DNA from: Sphingomonas sp. Leaf357
GTDB lineage: Bacteria; Pseudomonadota; Alphaproteobacteria; Sphingomonadales; Sphingomonadaceae
Length of the DNA: 64,000 nt
Assembly (NCBI RefSeq): GCF_001423845.1
Contig: NZ_LMPM01000002.1
Span: forward strand, 620,001 to 684,000
Direction: 5' to 3'
Both the position numbers and the translations under genes were made by a program. Every line of letters begins with the position of its first letter. Positions within the stretch are counted from its first letter, which is position 1. The notes beneath the pieces are model-generated. The model was not told where the DNA came from. It was given only the letters and a program-made list of their open reading frames with translations, and made no database searches. Positions 17,752 to 28,199 of this stretch are shown here, piece by piece.

Positions 17752-17797
17752 CCCCCGCATTACGAATGCGATGCTCTACCAACTGAGCTAAAGCGGC
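17722..17797 (-). tRNA. tRNA-Thr(CGT)
   Basis: A full cloverleaf reads on the minus strand: acceptor GCCGCTT pairs with AAGCGGC, the D arm GCTCAGTTGGTAGAGC, the anticodon loop TTCGTAA with anticodon CGT (Thr, codon ACG), the T arm with GGTTCGAGT, and an encoded CCA. Its 3' end faces the mobile region and overlaps the recombinase stop by 30 bases. Confidence 0.95.
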
Positions 17798-18001
17798 GTG
17801 CGTGGCGGTCGGTGCGACCTTCACGAGGCGGCGCGGTTAGCAGGTCCGTGGCACCCTTACAAGCGTCGTCGCGCGCTTCGTGCGCTATCTTCGTCGATCT
17901 GCGGATCGGGCGCGCTTCCTTTACCCAACGTTTACCATGCCGGATGCACAAGCGTGCCGTGTAACGGATCGCCTGCGCGGTTCACGAAGGGTATATGCGC
18001 A

Positions 18002-19255
18002 ATGGACAATGTTCGCGGCTTCGATGGCGACCTGAACGCGGAGGAGATCGATCTCGGCTATGACGAGCCCGTCGTCAGCGAGCCCAAGATCGAGATCGGC
18101 ACCGACGAGCGGCGCATGCATGTGCGCGCGTACAATCACTGGGTCTCGCTGCTGCGCGGCCGCGCATATCCCTCGATCGAGGATCTCGACCCCGCCAACA
18201 TCGCCGATTTCGGGCCGCATGCCGTGCTGCTCGATTTCTCGCGCGGGATCGAGGATCCCGTCATCGCCTATCTCGGGTCCGCCTTGCGCGCGGAATGCGA
18301 TCTCGATGCCTCGGTGACGCTGATCTCGCAGGTGCCTAGCCGGTCCTTGCTGTCGCGCCTGACCGACCATTACCTGCAGATTATCGCCAATCGCGCGCCG
18401 ATCGGCTTCGAGGCGGAATTCGTGTCGCAGCGCGGGTTCAACACAATGTATCGCGGCATCCTGATGCCGTTCTCGTCCGACGAGGACACGATCGATTTCA
18501 TCTACGGCGTGATCAACTGGAAGGAACTGGTCGACGCCGAGACGCAGGCGCAGTTGGATGCCGAGGTTCAAGCCGCCGTGCGCGCCGTGCCGCAGCGGGC
18601 CGCCGCGACTCCGGTCTGGGCCGATGGTCCGAGCGCGGAGCGTGAGGAGACCGGCGAACTCGAACTGACCGTCGTGGCCAATCTCGCCGACCAGCTGATG
18701 CTGGCGCAGCAGACCGCCGCCGCCGTCCGCGCCGCCGACACGCGCACCCGCGCCACCCTGTACCGCGCTCTGGGCCGCGCGCACGATTTTGCCGCCGCCG
18801 CCGATCGCGATCCGGCCGCGTACGAGGCGTTGCTCGACCAGGCCGGCATCACGCTGCAATTGCGCGCGCCGATGACGCCGATCGTCAAGCTCGTCTTCGG
18901 CGCCGATTACGACAAGACCCGCCTGACCGAATACGCCGCCGTGCTGGGCCATGCCCGCCGCGTCGGCGTGGATACCGGCGCGCTGGGTGAATTCCTCGAT
19001 ACGTTCGAGGGCGGGATCAAGGGCGTGGTGAAGGCCGAGCGCGCCTTGCGCCAGCCGGCCGCGAAGCCGGCACCCGATCATCGCGCGACGCTGGCCAAGA
19101 AGGCCGTGCTGGCCGATGTCGCGCTGGAAACCGGCGTGGCGGACGGCGATTACGTCGTGCTGCTCGCGCGCTCCAACGGTGTCGGCGGATTGCAGGTCGT
19201 GGCCGCGATCGGCGACGCTGCGCTGACCGAAAAGGCGATGCGCGCGGCTGGCTGA
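18002..19255 (+). CDS. PAS-domain sensory protein
   Basis: A 417-residue cytoplasmic protein. Residues about 30-180 look like the PAS family seen in alphaproteobacteria (SLLRGRAYPSIEDLDPANIADFGPHAVLLDF, then PSRSLLSRLTDHYLQIIANRAPIGFEAEF and MYRGILMPFSSDEDTIDFIYGVINW). The rest is helical and Ala-rich with no kinase, GGDEF or HTH motif that I can see. ATG 18002 has GAAGGG about 10 bases upstream. It is the first gene on the core side of the tRNA-Thr boundary and stands alone. Ligand and output are unknown. Confidence 0.75.
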   Translation: MDNVRGFDGDLNAEEIDLGYDEPVVSEPKIEIGTDERRMHVRAYNHWVSLLRGRAYPSIEDLDPANIADFGPHAVLLDFSRGIEDPVIAYLGSALRAECDLDASVTLISQVPSRSLLSRLTDHYLQIIANRAPIGFEAEFVSQRGFNTMYRGILMPFSSDEDTIDFIYGVINWKELVDAETQAQLDAEVQAAVRAVPQRAAATPVWADGPSAEREETGELELTVVANLADQLMLAQQTAAAVRAADTRTRATLYRALGRAHDFAAAADRDPAAYEALLDQAGITLQLRAPMTPIVKLVFGADYDKTRLTEYAAVLGHARRVGVDTGALGEFLDTFEGGIKGVVKAERALRQPAAKPAPDHRATLAKKAVLADVALETGVADGDYVVLLARSNGVGGLQVVAAIGDAALTEKAMRAAG

Positions 19256-19267
19256 GAATTTTTCGCA

Positions 19268-19380
19268 CGAAGACACGAAGCCACGAAGAAGAACCTGTTG
19301 AAATTTTGCTGCGCGGATCGGGCGTCTTTCTTGCCGCTTTCGCGGCGAAATTCCCGACTCGTCGTGGCTTCGTGTCTTCG
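19268..19380. repeat. 19-bp perfect inverted repeat between PAS gene and gdh
   Basis: The arms 19268-19286 and 19362-19380 are exact complements built from the repeating unit CGAAGACACGAAG-like, separated by 75 bases. It lies just after the PAS gene stop and may act as a bidirectional terminator or REP-like element. Confidence 0.7.
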
Positions 19381-19477
19381 CGCGAGTCTCCACCTTCTGC
19401 TCCAACCCGCTGCCCAACCTTTAGGCATCAGACACAGGGGTTGAGCTAAAAAAGCGGCAGGCGCATAGGATGTGCCC

Positions 19478-22400
19478 ATGGCCAAGACCACGCTGAAATC
19501 GCTGTCGGACGCGCTTGCCGCCCGGCTGACCAAGGGCGCACTTCCAGGGGAGTTGCAGAATTTCGGCAGGAAGGAGCGCGCCGAGGCCGCCGCCTTCGTC
19601 GCCGCGACCGCCGAGAAGCGCATCGCCGGCACGCCCGCGATCGAACTGGAGGCGTTGCCCGGCGCCGACCCCAACGAAACGCGCCGCCGCATGCGCCTGG
19701 CGATCATCAACGACGACATGCCGTTCCTGGTCGATTCGATCGCCGCGACGATCGGTGCGCACACGATCGGCATCGATCGCATCATCCACCCCGTGCTGTG
19801 CGTCACGCGCGACGCCGCCGGCGCACTGACCGAGGTCGGCGATACCGGCGCGCCCGAATCGATGATCTATATCGAGCTGGAACGCGCCGATGCGCGCGAG
19901 CGCCGCGTGCTGATCGGCGAACTGGAACGCAATCTGGCCGACGTGCGCGCCGCGGTGGCCGACTGGCCGGCGCTGCAACGCACGATCGCCGCCGATGCCG
20001 AGGCCCTGCAGTCGAGCAGCCTGTTCGATCTCGACGGCGAAGGCGCGGAATTGCTGCGCTGGTTCCTGGACGGGCATTTCACCCTGCTCGGCCATGAATC
20101 GTGGAGCAACGGCCAGAGCGTCGAGCGGATCGGCATCACCCGCCACCGCCACGACGTGCCGCTGCTGGCCGAGGCGTCGCGCACCGCCGCGCTCGACTAT
20201 TTCGCGGGCGGCGGCGAGGCGCCGCTGCTGCTCAAATCGAACCTCATTTCCAGCGTCCACCGCCACGTGCCGCTCGATCTGGTGCTGGTGCCGGTGGTCG
20301 AGGGCAGCGAGGTCGTCGGCCTCTCGATCCATGCCGGGCTGTGGACCAGTGCGGCGCTCGGCGCGCCGCCGCAGGACGTGCCGCTGCTGCGCACCCGGCT
20401 CGCCGCGCTGGAGGCGAAGTTCGGTTTCGATCCCAAGGGCCATACCGGCAAGGCGCTGACCCATGCGCTCGCGGCGCTGCCGCACGATCTCGTCACCGCG
20501 TTCGACGCAGACAGTCTCGAGAACCTCGCGCTCACCGCCATGTCGCTGGCGGATCGCCCGCGCCCCAAGCTGGTGCTGGTGCGCTCGATCCTCGGGCGGC
20601 ACATGTTCGCCTTCGTCTGGCTGCCGCGCGACGACCTGACCACCGCGCGCCGCGTCGCGATCGGCGAGATGCTGGGCGAGGCGTGCAACGGCGCGTTGCT
20701 CAACTGGTCGATCGCGCTGGAGGACGGCGTCGTCGCGATGATGCGCTACACGTTCGATCTGCGCGGCGAAGGACATATGCCCGATCCGGCGCCGCTCGAC
20801 GTGCGGCTCGCCCGCATGGTGCGCGGCTGGGTGCCGGCGGTGGAGGCGGCGCTGGGCGAACTGGTCGATCCGACCCGCGCCGCGCGTCTCGCTCTGGGCC
20901 ACGCCGCCACCTTCCCGCAAGGCTATCGCAACGCGACGTCCGCCGAAGAGGCCGCGCGCGACATCCTGTGCCTCGCCCGGCTGGAAAGCCCGACCGACCG
21001 CACCGTGCGCATGTTCAACGATGTCGGCCGCGGATCGCGCCTGAAGATCTACCGCGAGGGCGGCGCGCTGGCGCTGTCCGATGCGGTGCCGGTGCTGGAG
21101 AATTTCGGCTTCCGCGTGATCGAGGAGATCCCGACCGCGCTGTCCGGCGACACCGAGGGCTTCGTCCACGAATTCCTGGTCGAGGCGGCGACCGCGTTCA
21201 AGGGCGACCCCAAAGTGCTCGAGGACGCCATCGCCGCCGTGCTGGAAGGCAAGGCCGAGAATGATGCGTTCAACCGTCTGATCGTCGATGCCGGCATGGC
21301 CCCCAGCGCGGTCGTGCTGTTCCGCGCCTGGTTCCGCTATCTGCGCCAGGCCGGCCTGCCCTACGGCCTCACCACCGTGGTCGACGCGCTGCGCCGCGCG
21401 CCCGCCGTCGCCGGATATCTGATCGACCGGTTCAACGCCGCGCACGATCCGCAGCGCACCGGGGACAGCATCCCGGCCACCGATGCCGCGATCGAACGCG
21501 GCCTCGATGCCGTCTCGGCGATCGACGACGATCGCATCCTGCGCGCGATCCGCAGCGTGATCGTCGCGTGCCTGCGCACCAACGCCTTCGCCCCCGCCGG
21601 GCAGACCGCTTTGGCGTTCAAGCTCGACAGCCACCTCGTCCCCGGCCTGCCCGCGCCGGTGCCGTGGCGCGAGATCTGGGTGTACAGCCCCCGCGTCGAG
21701 GGCATCCACCTGCGCGCCGGCCCGGTCGCGCGCGGCGGCCTGCGCTGGTCCGACCGGCGCGACGATTTCCGCACCGAAATCCTCGGCCTGATGAAGGCGC
21801 AGCGCGTGAAGAACGCGGTGATCGTGCCGACCGGCGCCAAGGGCGGTTTCTATCCCAAGCAGCTCCCATTGGGCTCGAACCGCGACGCCTGGCTGGCCGA
21901 GGGGACGGAAAGCTACCGCATCTTCATCCGGACCTTGCTCTCGATCACCGACAACATCGTCGAAAACGTCGTCGTCCACCCGGCCGACGTGCGTGTGCTC
22001 GACGGCGAGGATCCCTATTTCGTCGTCGCCGCCGACAAGGGCACCGCGACCTTCTCCGACGTCGCCAATGCGATCGCGCTGGAGCATGATTTCTGGCTCG
22101 GCGACGCTTTCGCCTCCGGCGGCTCGGTCGGCTACGATCACAAGGCGATGGGCATCACCGCCAAGGGCGCCTGGCTCTCAGTCCAGCGCCACTTCGCCGA
22201 ACGCGGCGTGGACGTGCAGAGCGATCCCATCACCGTCGTCGGGTGCGGTGACATGTCGGGCGACGTGTTCGGCAACGGCATGCTGCTGTCCAAGACGCTC
22301 AGGATCGTCGCGGCCTACGACCACCGCCACATCTTCCTCGATCCCGATCCCGATCCGGCGGCATCGTGGGAGGAGCGCAACCGCATGTTCGCCCTGCCCC

Positions 22401-24103
22401 GCTCGAGCTGGGCGGATTACGATGCCAAGCTGATCTCCAAGGGCGGCGGTGTTTTCCCGCGCACCGACAAGACGATCAAGCTGAGCAAGCAGATCCGCGC
22501 CGCGCTTGGCACCGATGCGCAGGAAATGGAGCCGACCGCGCTCATCTCGACGATCCTGAAGGCCCCGGTCGATCTGATCTGGTTCGGCGGCATCGGCACC
22601 TATGTGAAGGCGGCGGCCGAAAACAACATCTCGGTCGGCGATCCGGCCAATGACCGCCTGCGCGTCGATGCCGAGGATCTGCGCGCCACCGCGATCGGCG
22701 AGGGCGCGAATCTCGGCGTCACGCAGGCCGCGCGCATCGCCTTCTCCGCACGCGGCGGCCGGATCAACACCGACTTCATCGACAACAGTGCCGGCGTCGA
22801 TTGCTCGGACAACGAGGTCAACATCAAGATCGCGCTCAACCGCGAGATGATCGAGGGTCGCCTCGCCTACGAAAAGCGCAACACCTTCCTCGCGAGCATG
22901 ACCGACGACGTCGCGCATCTCGTGCTGGAGGACAATCGCCTGCAGACGCTGGCGCTGTCGGTGGCCGAGAATGACGGCGCGCAGGCCCTGCCGAGCTATG
23001 TCCGCGTGATCGAGATCTTCGAGAGCGCCGGCCGGCTCGACCGCGCGGTCGAGGGCCTCGCTTCGAACGACGATCTGCTGCGCCGCGTGCAGGAGTTGCG
23101 CGGCCTGACCCGGCCCGAACTCGCGGTGCTGCTGGCAACCGCCAAGCTCGCGCTGCAGGACGCGATCGAACATAGCGATCTCGGCACCGACGACGAACTG
23201 CGCGGCGATCTCCACGCCGCCTTCCCGCGCGCGATGCAGAAGAAGTTCGCCAAGGCGATCGACGAACATCGCCTGCGCGGCGAGATCGTCGCGACCAAGC
23301 TCGCCAACCGCATCGTCAACCGCATGGGCGTGCTCTACCCGTTCGAACTGGCCGAGGAGGAGGGCGCCGGCATGGCCGACATCGCCGCCTTGTTCGTGGT
23401 GGCGGAACGGCTGTTCGACCTGCCCGATCTGTGGGCCGAGATCGAAACCGCCGCAATGCCGGAAGCCGCGCGCATCGCCCTGTTCGACGAGGTCGCCGTG
23501 GCGACGCGTGCGCAGATCGCCGATCTGCTCCGCGTTTCGCCCCCCGGTGCCAGTCCCGCTCAGGTGCTGGGTCGTCTTGCCAAGGGCATCGCCTCGCTCG
23601 ACAAGCAGACCAAGCATCTGCTCCTCGCCGAAGCCAGCGCGCAGAGCGCCCGCATCGCCGCCCGGCTCGAAGCGGCCGGCGCACCGAAGAAGCTGGTGCA
23701 GAAAACGGTCCGCCTGTTCGAACTCGACGGCGCGGTCGGCCTCGCCGATCTCGGCGAGCGGCTGAAGCTGGACGAACTGGTGCTCACGCGCGCCTTTACC
23801 CGGCTGGGCCAGGCGCTCGGGCTCGATTGGGCGCAAGCCAATGCCGCGCGCATTTCCCCCAGCGATCCGTGGGAACGCCTGCTCATCGCCGGCCTCGCGC
23901 GCGACTTCCAGCAATTGCGGCTCGAATTTCTCGGCCGCGGCTCTGGCGACCCGCAAGCGCAGGTCGAGGCGTGGCTATCAGCCAATGCCGGCCGCGTCGC
24001 GCAGTTCAAGGCCGTGGTCGATCGCGCAAAGGGTGCCGCAGCCCCGAACGCCGCGATGCTCGCGCAGATCGCCGGTCAGGCCCGGGTGCTGCTGGGGCGG
24101 TAA
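19478..24103 (+). CDS. gdhB: NAD-specific glutamate dehydrogenase, large (GDH180) type
   Basis: A 1541-residue protein of the length typical for the large bacterial NAD-glutamate dehydrogenases, which convert glutamate to 2-oxoglutarate and ammonium, mainly in amino acid catabolism. The catalytic part lies around residues 740-1150, with RGGLRWSDRRDDFRTEILGLMKAQRVKNAVIVPTGAKGGF-type sequence (glutamate-site lysine region) and a dinucleotide-binding region GCGDMSGDVFGNGMLLSKTLRIV. The long N-terminal part carries ACT-like regulatory regions. ATG 19478 has AGGA at 8 bases; a GTG 6 bases earlier is less likely. The gene is intact and stands alone. Confidence 0.92.
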   Translation: MAKTTLKSLSDALAARLTKGALPGELQNFGRKERAEAAAFVAATAEKRIAGTPAIELEALPGADPNETRRRMRLAIINDDMPFLVDSIAATIGAHTIGIDRIIHPVLCVTRDAAGALTEVGDTGAPESMIYIELERADARERRVLIGELERNLADVRAAVADWPALQRTIAADAEALQSSSLFDLDGEGAELLRWFLDGHFTLLGHESWSNGQSVERIGITRHRHDVPLLAEASRTAALDYFAGGGEAPLLLKSNLISSVHRHVPLDLVLVPVVEGSEVVGLSIHAGLWTSAALGAPPQDVPLLRTRLAALEAKFGFDPKGHTGKALTHALAALPHDLVTAFDADSLENLALTAMSLADRPRPKLVLVRSILGRHMFAFVWLPRDDLTTARRVAIGEMLGEACNGALLNWSIALEDGVVAMMRYTFDLRGEGHMPDPAPLDVRLARMVRGWVPAVEAALGELVDPTRAARLALGHAATFPQGYRNATSAEEAARDILCLARLESPTDRTVRMFNDVGRGSRLKIYREGGALALSDAVPVLENFGFRVIEEIPTALSGDTEGFVHEFLVEAATAFKGDPKVLEDAIAAVLEGKAENDAFNRLIVDAGMAPSAVVLFRAWFRYLRQAGLPYGLTTVVDALRRAPAVAGYLIDRFNAAHDPQRTGDSIPATDAAIERGLDAVSAIDDDRILRAIRSVIVACLRTNAFAPAGQTALAFKLDSHLVPGLPAPVPWREIWVYSPRVEGIHLRAGPVARGGLRWSDRRDDFRTEILGLMKAQRVKNAVIVPTGAKGGFYPKQLPLGSNRDAWLAEGTESYRIFIRTLLSITDNIVENVVVHPADVRVLDGEDPYFVVAADKGTATFSDVANAIALEHDFWLGDAFASGGSVGYDHKAMGITAKGAWLSVQRHFAERGVDVQSDPITVVGCGDMSGDVFGNGMLLSKTLRIVAAYDHRHIFLDPDPDPAASWEERNRMFALPRSSWADYDAKLISKGGGVFPRTDKTIKLSKQIRAALGTDAQEMEPTALISTILKAPVDLIWFGGIGTYVKAAAENNISVGDPANDRLRVDAEDLRATAIGEGANLGVTQAARIAFSARGGRINTDFIDNSAGVDCSDNEVNIKIALNREMIEGRLAYEKRNTFLASMTDDVAHLVLEDNRLQTLALSVAENDGAQALPSYVRVIEIFESAGRLDRAVEGLASNDDLLRRVQELRGLTRPELAVLLATAKLALQDAIEHSDLGTDDELRGDLHAAFPRAMQKKFAKAIDEHRLRGEIVATKLANRIVNRMGVLYPFELAEEEGAGMADIAALFVVAERLFDLPDLWAEIETAAMPEAARIALFDEVAVATRAQIADLLRVSPPGASPAQVLGRLAKGIASLDKQTKHLLLAEASAQSARIAARLEAAGAPKKLVQKTVRLFELDGAVGLADLGERLKLDELVLTRAFTRLGQALGLDWAQANAARISPSDPWERLLIAGLARDFQQLRLEFLGRGSGDPQAQVEAWLSANAGRVAQFKAVVDRAKGAAAPNAAMLAQIAGQARVLLGR

Positions 24104-24123
24104 ACCTATCCACAGGCCAACCC

Positions 24124-24211
24124 GTCACCCCGGACTTGTTCCGGGGTCCACTTCTCCACTCAGGCGACAGAGGTCGTTGCGCGGTGGACCCCGGAACAAG
24201 TCCGGGGTGAC
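24124..24211. repeat. REP-like palindrome, family A
   Basis: Two perfect 28-base inverted arms (24124-24151 and 24184-24211) built around CCCCGGACTTGTTCCGGGG, with a 32-base spacer. Closely similar copies lie at 37288-37393 and, inside thiL, at 41909-42002. It separates the convergent ends of gdhB and the RHH gene and may also stop transcription. Confidence 0.9.
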
Positions 24212-24213
24212 GG

Positions 24214-24468
24214 TCAGGAATTGAGCGCGGTAGCCTCCCCCAAAACCCAACACCGGATCGCGCTCGCCAGGTTCGGCGGATCGTCCCCCAAAATCCGCAC
24301 CGCGTCGATCTGCGCCACCAGCGCACTCAGCGGCAGCTTGCGATCCGCGGCCGCCGCCTCCAGCGCCCTCCAGAACACCGGCTCCAGACTGATCGACGTC
24401 TGGTGCCCGGCGATCGTCACCGATCGTTTCACCGGCCCGCGAAACCCGCCTTCCGGCGCCTCAATCAT
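24214..24468 (-). CDS. ribbon-helix-helix domain protein
   Basis: An 84-residue protein of the alphaproteobacterial ribbon-helix-helix family (RHH_4 type): a short beta strand [17 protein letters not shown], then helices [24 protein letters not shown], and a conserved C-terminus [11 protein letters not shown]. It is expected to bind DNA as a dimer. ATG 24468 overlaps the end of cobT by 8 bases, so it is probably translated with cobT. What it regulates is unknown. Confidence 0.8.
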   Translation of the reverse strand: MIEAPEGGFRGPVKRSVTIAGHQTSISLEPVFWRALEAAAADRKLPLSALVAQIDAVRILGDDPPNLASAIRCWVLGEATALNS

Positions 24469-26293
24469 TCTTGTCGAACAGCGCCGCCAGTTGCTCGATG
24501 ATCGCGCCGCCGAGTTGCTCGGCATCCATGATCGTCACCGCGCGATTGTAATAGCGCGTCACGTCGTGCCCGATGCCGATCGCCACCAGTTCCACCGGCG
24601 ACTTGGTCTCGATCCACCCGATCACCTGCCGCAGATGCCGTTCGAGATAGCTTCCGGAATTCACCGAAAGCGTCGAATCGTCCACCGGCGCGCCGTCGGA
24701 AATGACCATCAGGATCTTGCGATCCTCCGGCCGCCCGATCAGCCGGCCATGTGCCCAGATCAGCGCCTCGCCGTCGATATTCTCCTTCAGCAGCCCCTCG
24801 CGCATCATCAGCCCGAGGTTCGGCTTGGCCCGCCGCCACGGCTCGTCGGCCTTCTTGTAGACGATGTGCCGCACGTCGTTCAGCCGCCCCGGCTGCGGCG
24901 GCCGTCCGGCGGCAAGCCACGTCTCGCGCGCCTGCCCACCCTTCCACGCCCGCGTCGTGAAGCCGAGGATTTCGGTCTTCACCCCGCACCGCTCCAGCGT
25001 CCGCGCCAGAATATCGGCGCTGATCGCCGCGATCGAGATCGGCCGTCCGCGCATCGACCCGGAATTGTCGATCAGCAGCGTGACGACGGTGTCCTTGAAG
25101 TCCGTTTCGCGCTCGATCTTGTAGCTCAGCGACTGCATCGGGTTGACCACGACCCGCGCCAGCCGCGCCGCGTCGAGCATGCCCTCTTCCTGGTCGAAGT
25201 CCCACGACCGGCTCTGTTGAGCCATCAGGCGTCGCTGCAATCGGTTGGCGAGCTTCGTCACCGCGCCCTGCAGATGCACCAATTGCTGGTCGAGATAGGA
25301 GCGCAACCGCGCCAGTTCGTCGGCGTCGCACAATTCGGTCGCCGCGATCACCTCGTCATAGGCGGTGGTCCACGCCTTGTAATCGAACTGCCCGGCGAAA
25401 TCCTGCATCGGGCGGTTGGGACGGACGGGCAGCATCCCGTCTTCGCCCTCGTCGCCCGGCTCGCCGTCCATGTCCTCGAAATCTTCGTCGCCCTGTTCGG
25501 CGGTGTCGCCGTCCTGCGATTCGGCATCGCGCTCGGACCCGCGCGCCTCGACCTCGCCCTGTCCATCCTCGCCTTCGCTCTCGCCGTCCTCGCCCTCGTC
25601 GGACTGCTGCTCGTCGGTGCCCTCGTCGTCGTTGCCGCCCTCGTCGCTGTCCTCGGGGATCATGTCCCCTTCGATCAGCTCCAGATCCTCCAGCAGCCGC
25701 GTGGTGAGCGTCGCGAACGCCTTCTGGTCGTCGATCGCGAACGCCAGTGCGTCGAGATCCTTGCCGGCTTTCTCCTCGATCCAGTCGCGCACCAGCGCCA
25801 TGCCCGGCGCGGTGACGGCCGGCGCGCCCTGCCCGGTCAACCGCTCGCGCACCATCAGCCCGAGCGCGGTCGACAGCGGCACTTCCTCCTTCGAACGCGC
25901 GCGCGTGATCGGATCGGCGCGCAGCTTCATGTCGAGCGCGGTCGCCAGATTGGCCGCGATCCCGGCATAGCCGCGCGATCCCAGCGCCTCGACCCGAGCG
26001 CCTTCCACCGCGTCGAACACCGCGCGCGCCACCGCTTCGCCCGGTGCCGCGCGCATGTGCATCGCCGCGTCGTGATGTTTCAGCCGCAGTGCGAACCCGT
26101 CGGCGAACCCGCGCGCCTCCGCCACCTGTTCGGCCGGCAACGTGCGCGCCGGCATCGGCACCTTGATGTGCTTGCCCGAACTCGTCGGCGCATCGGCGGT
26201 GAAGGCGAGTTCGATCTCGGGCTCGTCGGCCAGCGCGCGCGACGTGCCGCCGAGCACGGCCTTGAACCTGTCGAGCGGCGTCTCCGTCGTCAC
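24461..26293 (-). CDS. cobT: cobaltochelatase subunit CobT
   Basis: This 610-residue protein has the CobT layout: an N-terminal domain ([17 protein letters not shown]), a very acidic low-complexity middle (about 205-290, rich in Glu/Asp/Gly), and a C-terminal von Willebrand A domain with the metal-site motif [11 protein letters not shown]. With CobS and CobN it inserts Co2+ into hydrogenobyrinate diamide in aerobic cobalamin synthesis; CobS and CobT form the ATPase chaperone part. cobS lies 7 bp upstream and the RHH gene overlaps downstream. cobN is not in the window, and no other cobalamin gene is nearby. Confidence 0.92.
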   Translation of the reverse strand: MTTETPLDRFKAVLGGTSRALADEPEIELAFTADAPTSSGKHIKVPMPARTLPAEQVAEARGFADGFALRLKHHDAAMHMRAAPGEAVARAVFDAVEGARVEALGSRGYAGIAANLATALDMKLRADPITRARSKEEVPLSTALGLMVRERLTGQGAPAVTAPGMALVRDWIEEKAGKDLDALAFAIDDQKAFATLTTRLLEDLELIEGDMIPEDSDEGGNDDEGTDEQQSDEGEDGESEGEDGQGEVEARGSERDAESQDGDTAEQGDEDFEDMDGEPGDEGEDGMLPVRPNRPMQDFAGQFDYKAWTTAYDEVIAATELCDADELARLRSYLDQQLVHLQGAVTKLANRLQRRLMAQQSRSWDFDQEEGMLDAARLARVVVNPMQSLSYKIERETDFKDTVVTLLIDNSGSMRGRPISIAAISADILARTLERCGVKTEILGFTTRAWKGGQARETWLAAGRPPQPGRLNDVRHIVYKKADEPWRRAKPNLGLMMREGLLKENIDGEALIWAHGRLIGRPEDRKILMVISDGAPVDDSTLSVNSGSYLERHLRQVIGWIETKSPVELVAIGIGHDVTRYYNRAVTIMDAEQLGGAIIEQLAALFDKND

Positions 26294-26300
26294 TTTATCG

Positions 26301-27305
26301 TCAAGCCTTGCCCACGACGCTCTCGGGCAGGTCCTTGCCGAACACGCGCTGGTAATATTCCGCCACCAGCGACCGTTCCGCCTCGTCGCACTTGTTGAGG
26401 AAGCTCAGGCGGAACGCGAAGCCGACATCCTTGAAGATCAGCGCGTTCTGCGCCCAGGTGATCACGGTGCGCGGGCTCATCACGGTCGAGATGTCGCCGT
26501 TGATGAAGCCGCGCCGGGTCAGTTCGGCCACACGGACCATGTTGTCGACCTGGGTCTTGCCTTCCGGCTTGTCGTATTCGCCCGATTTGGCGAGTACGAT
26601 CTGCGCCTCGACCGCGGCGGGCAGATAGTTCAGCGTCACGACGATGTTCCAGCGGTCCATCTGGCCCTGGTTGATCTGCTGCGTGCCGTGATACAGGCCG
26701 CTCGTATCGCCGAGGCCCACCGTATTGGCGGTCGCGAACAGGCGGAAATTGGGGTTGGGGCGGATCACGCGATTCTGGTCGAGCAGCGTCAGCTTGCCCT
26801 CCGTCTCCAGCACGCGCTGGATCACGAACATCACGTCGGGGCGGCCGGCATCATATTCGTCGAACACCAACGCGGTCGGCGTCTGCAGCGCCCAGGGCAG
26901 CAGGCCCTCGCGGAATTCGGTGATCTGCTTGCCGTCCTTCAGTACGATCGCGTCGCGCCCGACCAGATCGATGCGGCTGATATGCGCGTCCAGATTGATG
27001 CGGATGCACGGCCATTTAAGGCGCGCGGCGACCTGCTCGATATGCGTCGACTTGCCGGTGCCGTGATAGCCCTGCACCATCACGCGGCGGTTGAAGGCGA
27101 AGCCGGCGCAGATCGCCAGCGTCGTGTCGGCATCGAACACATAGGCCGGATCGAGATCGGGCACGCGCTCGTCGGCTTCGCTGAACGCCGGAACTTCCAT
27201 GTCCGAATCGATCCCGAACATCTCGCGCACGGTGACCATGCGGTCGGGTGCGTCCAGGATCGTCGTCTCGCGGCTGTCGGGCTGGATATTGGGGATGTCG
27301 GTCAT
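26301..27305 (-). CDS. cobS: cobaltochelatase subunit CobS (AAA+ ATPase)
   Basis: A 334-residue AAA+ ATPase with Walker [10 protein letters not shown], Walker [14 protein letters not shown] and sensor-region [12 protein letters not shown], closely matching CobS, the ATPase partner of CobT in aerobic cobalt insertion. Residues 1-50 form the N-terminal CobS region. I chose ATG 27305 (MTDIPNIQ); the open frame goes to 27359 but that segment is part of a repeat-like sequence. cobT follows after 7 bp, an operon. Confidence 0.93.
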   Translation of the reverse strand: MTDIPNIQPDSRETTILDAPDRMVTVREMFGIDSDMEVPAFSEADERVPDLDPAYVFDADTTLAICAGFAFNRRVMVQGYHGTGKSTHIEQVAARLKWPCIRINLDAHISRIDLVGRDAIVLKDGKQITEFREGLLPWALQTPTALVFDEYDAGRPDVMFVIQRVLETEGKLTLLDQNRVIRPNPNFRLFATANTVGLGDTSGLYHGTQQINQGQMDRWNIVVTLNYLPAAVEAQIVLAKSGEYDKPEGKTQVDNMVRVAELTRRGFINGDISTVMSPRTVITWAQNALIFKDVGFAFRLSFLNKCDEAERSLVAEYYQRVFGKDLPESVVGKA

Positions 27306-27318
27306 GGCTTTGGAACAC

Positions 27319-27405
27319 CGTTTAGGCTGAGCTTTCTCGAAGCCCTGTCCCTCGCTCAACGCGCGAAAAGCAAGAACGGCACTTCGACAGGCTCAGTGCG
27401 AACGG
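27319..27405. repeat. imperfect inverted repeat between cobS and the HxlR gene
   Basis: The segment around GGCTGAGC...TCGAAGCCCTG is an imperfect complement of the segment around CTTCGACAGGCTCAGTGCGAACGG. The second motif looks like the dispersed element seen at 50978-51120. Only part of the arms pair, so this may be a decayed copy. Confidence 0.4.
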
Positions 27406-27417
27406 AAAGGGCCTACG

Positions 27418-28116
27418 TCAAGCCGAACCTGCCTTCTCCGGCATGGGCAGCATCGTCGCGAACCGTTCGAACGCCGCCCGGTCGCCGGCGATCGCCAGCG
27501 CGCCGTCCGCTGCCAGCGCGTCCAGCGGCACGCCGCCATACACCGCCGCCGCCACGCCGTGCGTCGCTGCGGTGATTGTCACGTCGGGATCGTCCAGCGC
27601 GCCGCGCCCGATGCCCATCTCGCCGTCGCGTACCGTCAGCCAGAACGTCTCCTCGCCGATCACGAACACCATGCGCACCCGGAAATCCCCGGCGAGCGCG
27701 GGCGAGAACATCGTGCGCAGCGACAGCATCAGCGAGATCGGGCTGAACGGCCGCGTCGGATCGTGGCTCGGCGATTTCGCGGCCCAGCGCCCGAGCGCCT
27801 GGAACACCGGGCTGGCCTCCTGCCCCCACGGCGTCAGGCCGTACACCTGCACCGATGCCGGCGGCGGCAGCATGAAACGCCGCACGATGCCCGACGCCTC
27901 CAGCCCGGCGAGCCGCTGCGTCAGCACGTTGGCGCTGAGCAGCGGCAGGCTCTTGCGCAACTCGCCGAACCGCCGGGGGCCCATCATCAGTTCGCGCATC
28001 ACCGGCAGGGCCCAGCGCTCGCCGATGATGTCCATCCCGTGCGTCGCCGCGCAGGCATCGTCGTAGCGGCGCTTGTCAGCCGCTTTCGACGACTCGGTTA
28101 TTTTTTCTAACTTCAT
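27418..28116 (-). CDS. HxlR-family winged-helix regulator with C-terminal SCP2-like domain
   Basis: A 232-residue regulator. Residues 20-115 form an HxlR/MarR-like winged helix (IIGERWALPVMRELMMGPRRFGELRKSLPLLSANVLTQRLAGLEASGIVRR). The C-terminal 100 residues (VRMVFVIGEETFWLTVRDGEMGIGRGALDDPDVTITAATHGVAAAVYGG) look like an SCP2-type ligand domain, as in other long HxlR proteins. It is divergent from the detoxification cluster starting at 28200, with 83 bp between, and probably controls it in response to a small hydrophobic compound; that is inference. Confidence 0.85.
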   Translation of the reverse strand: MKLEKITESSKAADKRRYDDACAATHGMDIIGERWALPVMRELMMGPRRFGELRKSLPLLSANVLTQRLAGLEASGIVRRFMLPPPASVQVYGLTPWGQEASPVFQALGRWAAKSPSHDPTRPFSPISLMLSLRTMFSPALAGDFRVRMVFVIGEETFWLTVRDGEMGIGRGALDDPDVTITAATHGVAAAVYGGVPLDALAADGALAIAGDRAAFERFATMLPMPEKAGSA

Positions 28117-28199
28117 AGTTGCATTATGTAACCAAGAGGTGCATCAACGTCAAATAGCGATTCGCGAATAGCTGCGTTTCGAAAAACAGGAGCAGTGCC

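Noticed and set aside
19421..23956. Two long minus-strand open frames (906 and 592 residues) opposite gdhB
   Set aside because: Their low-complexity composition is the complement of the real gene; gdhB matches its family over its whole length.
24221..26398. 725-residue plus-strand frame opposite cobT
   Set aside because: Shadow of cobT; composition His/Arg/Pro-rich, no family.
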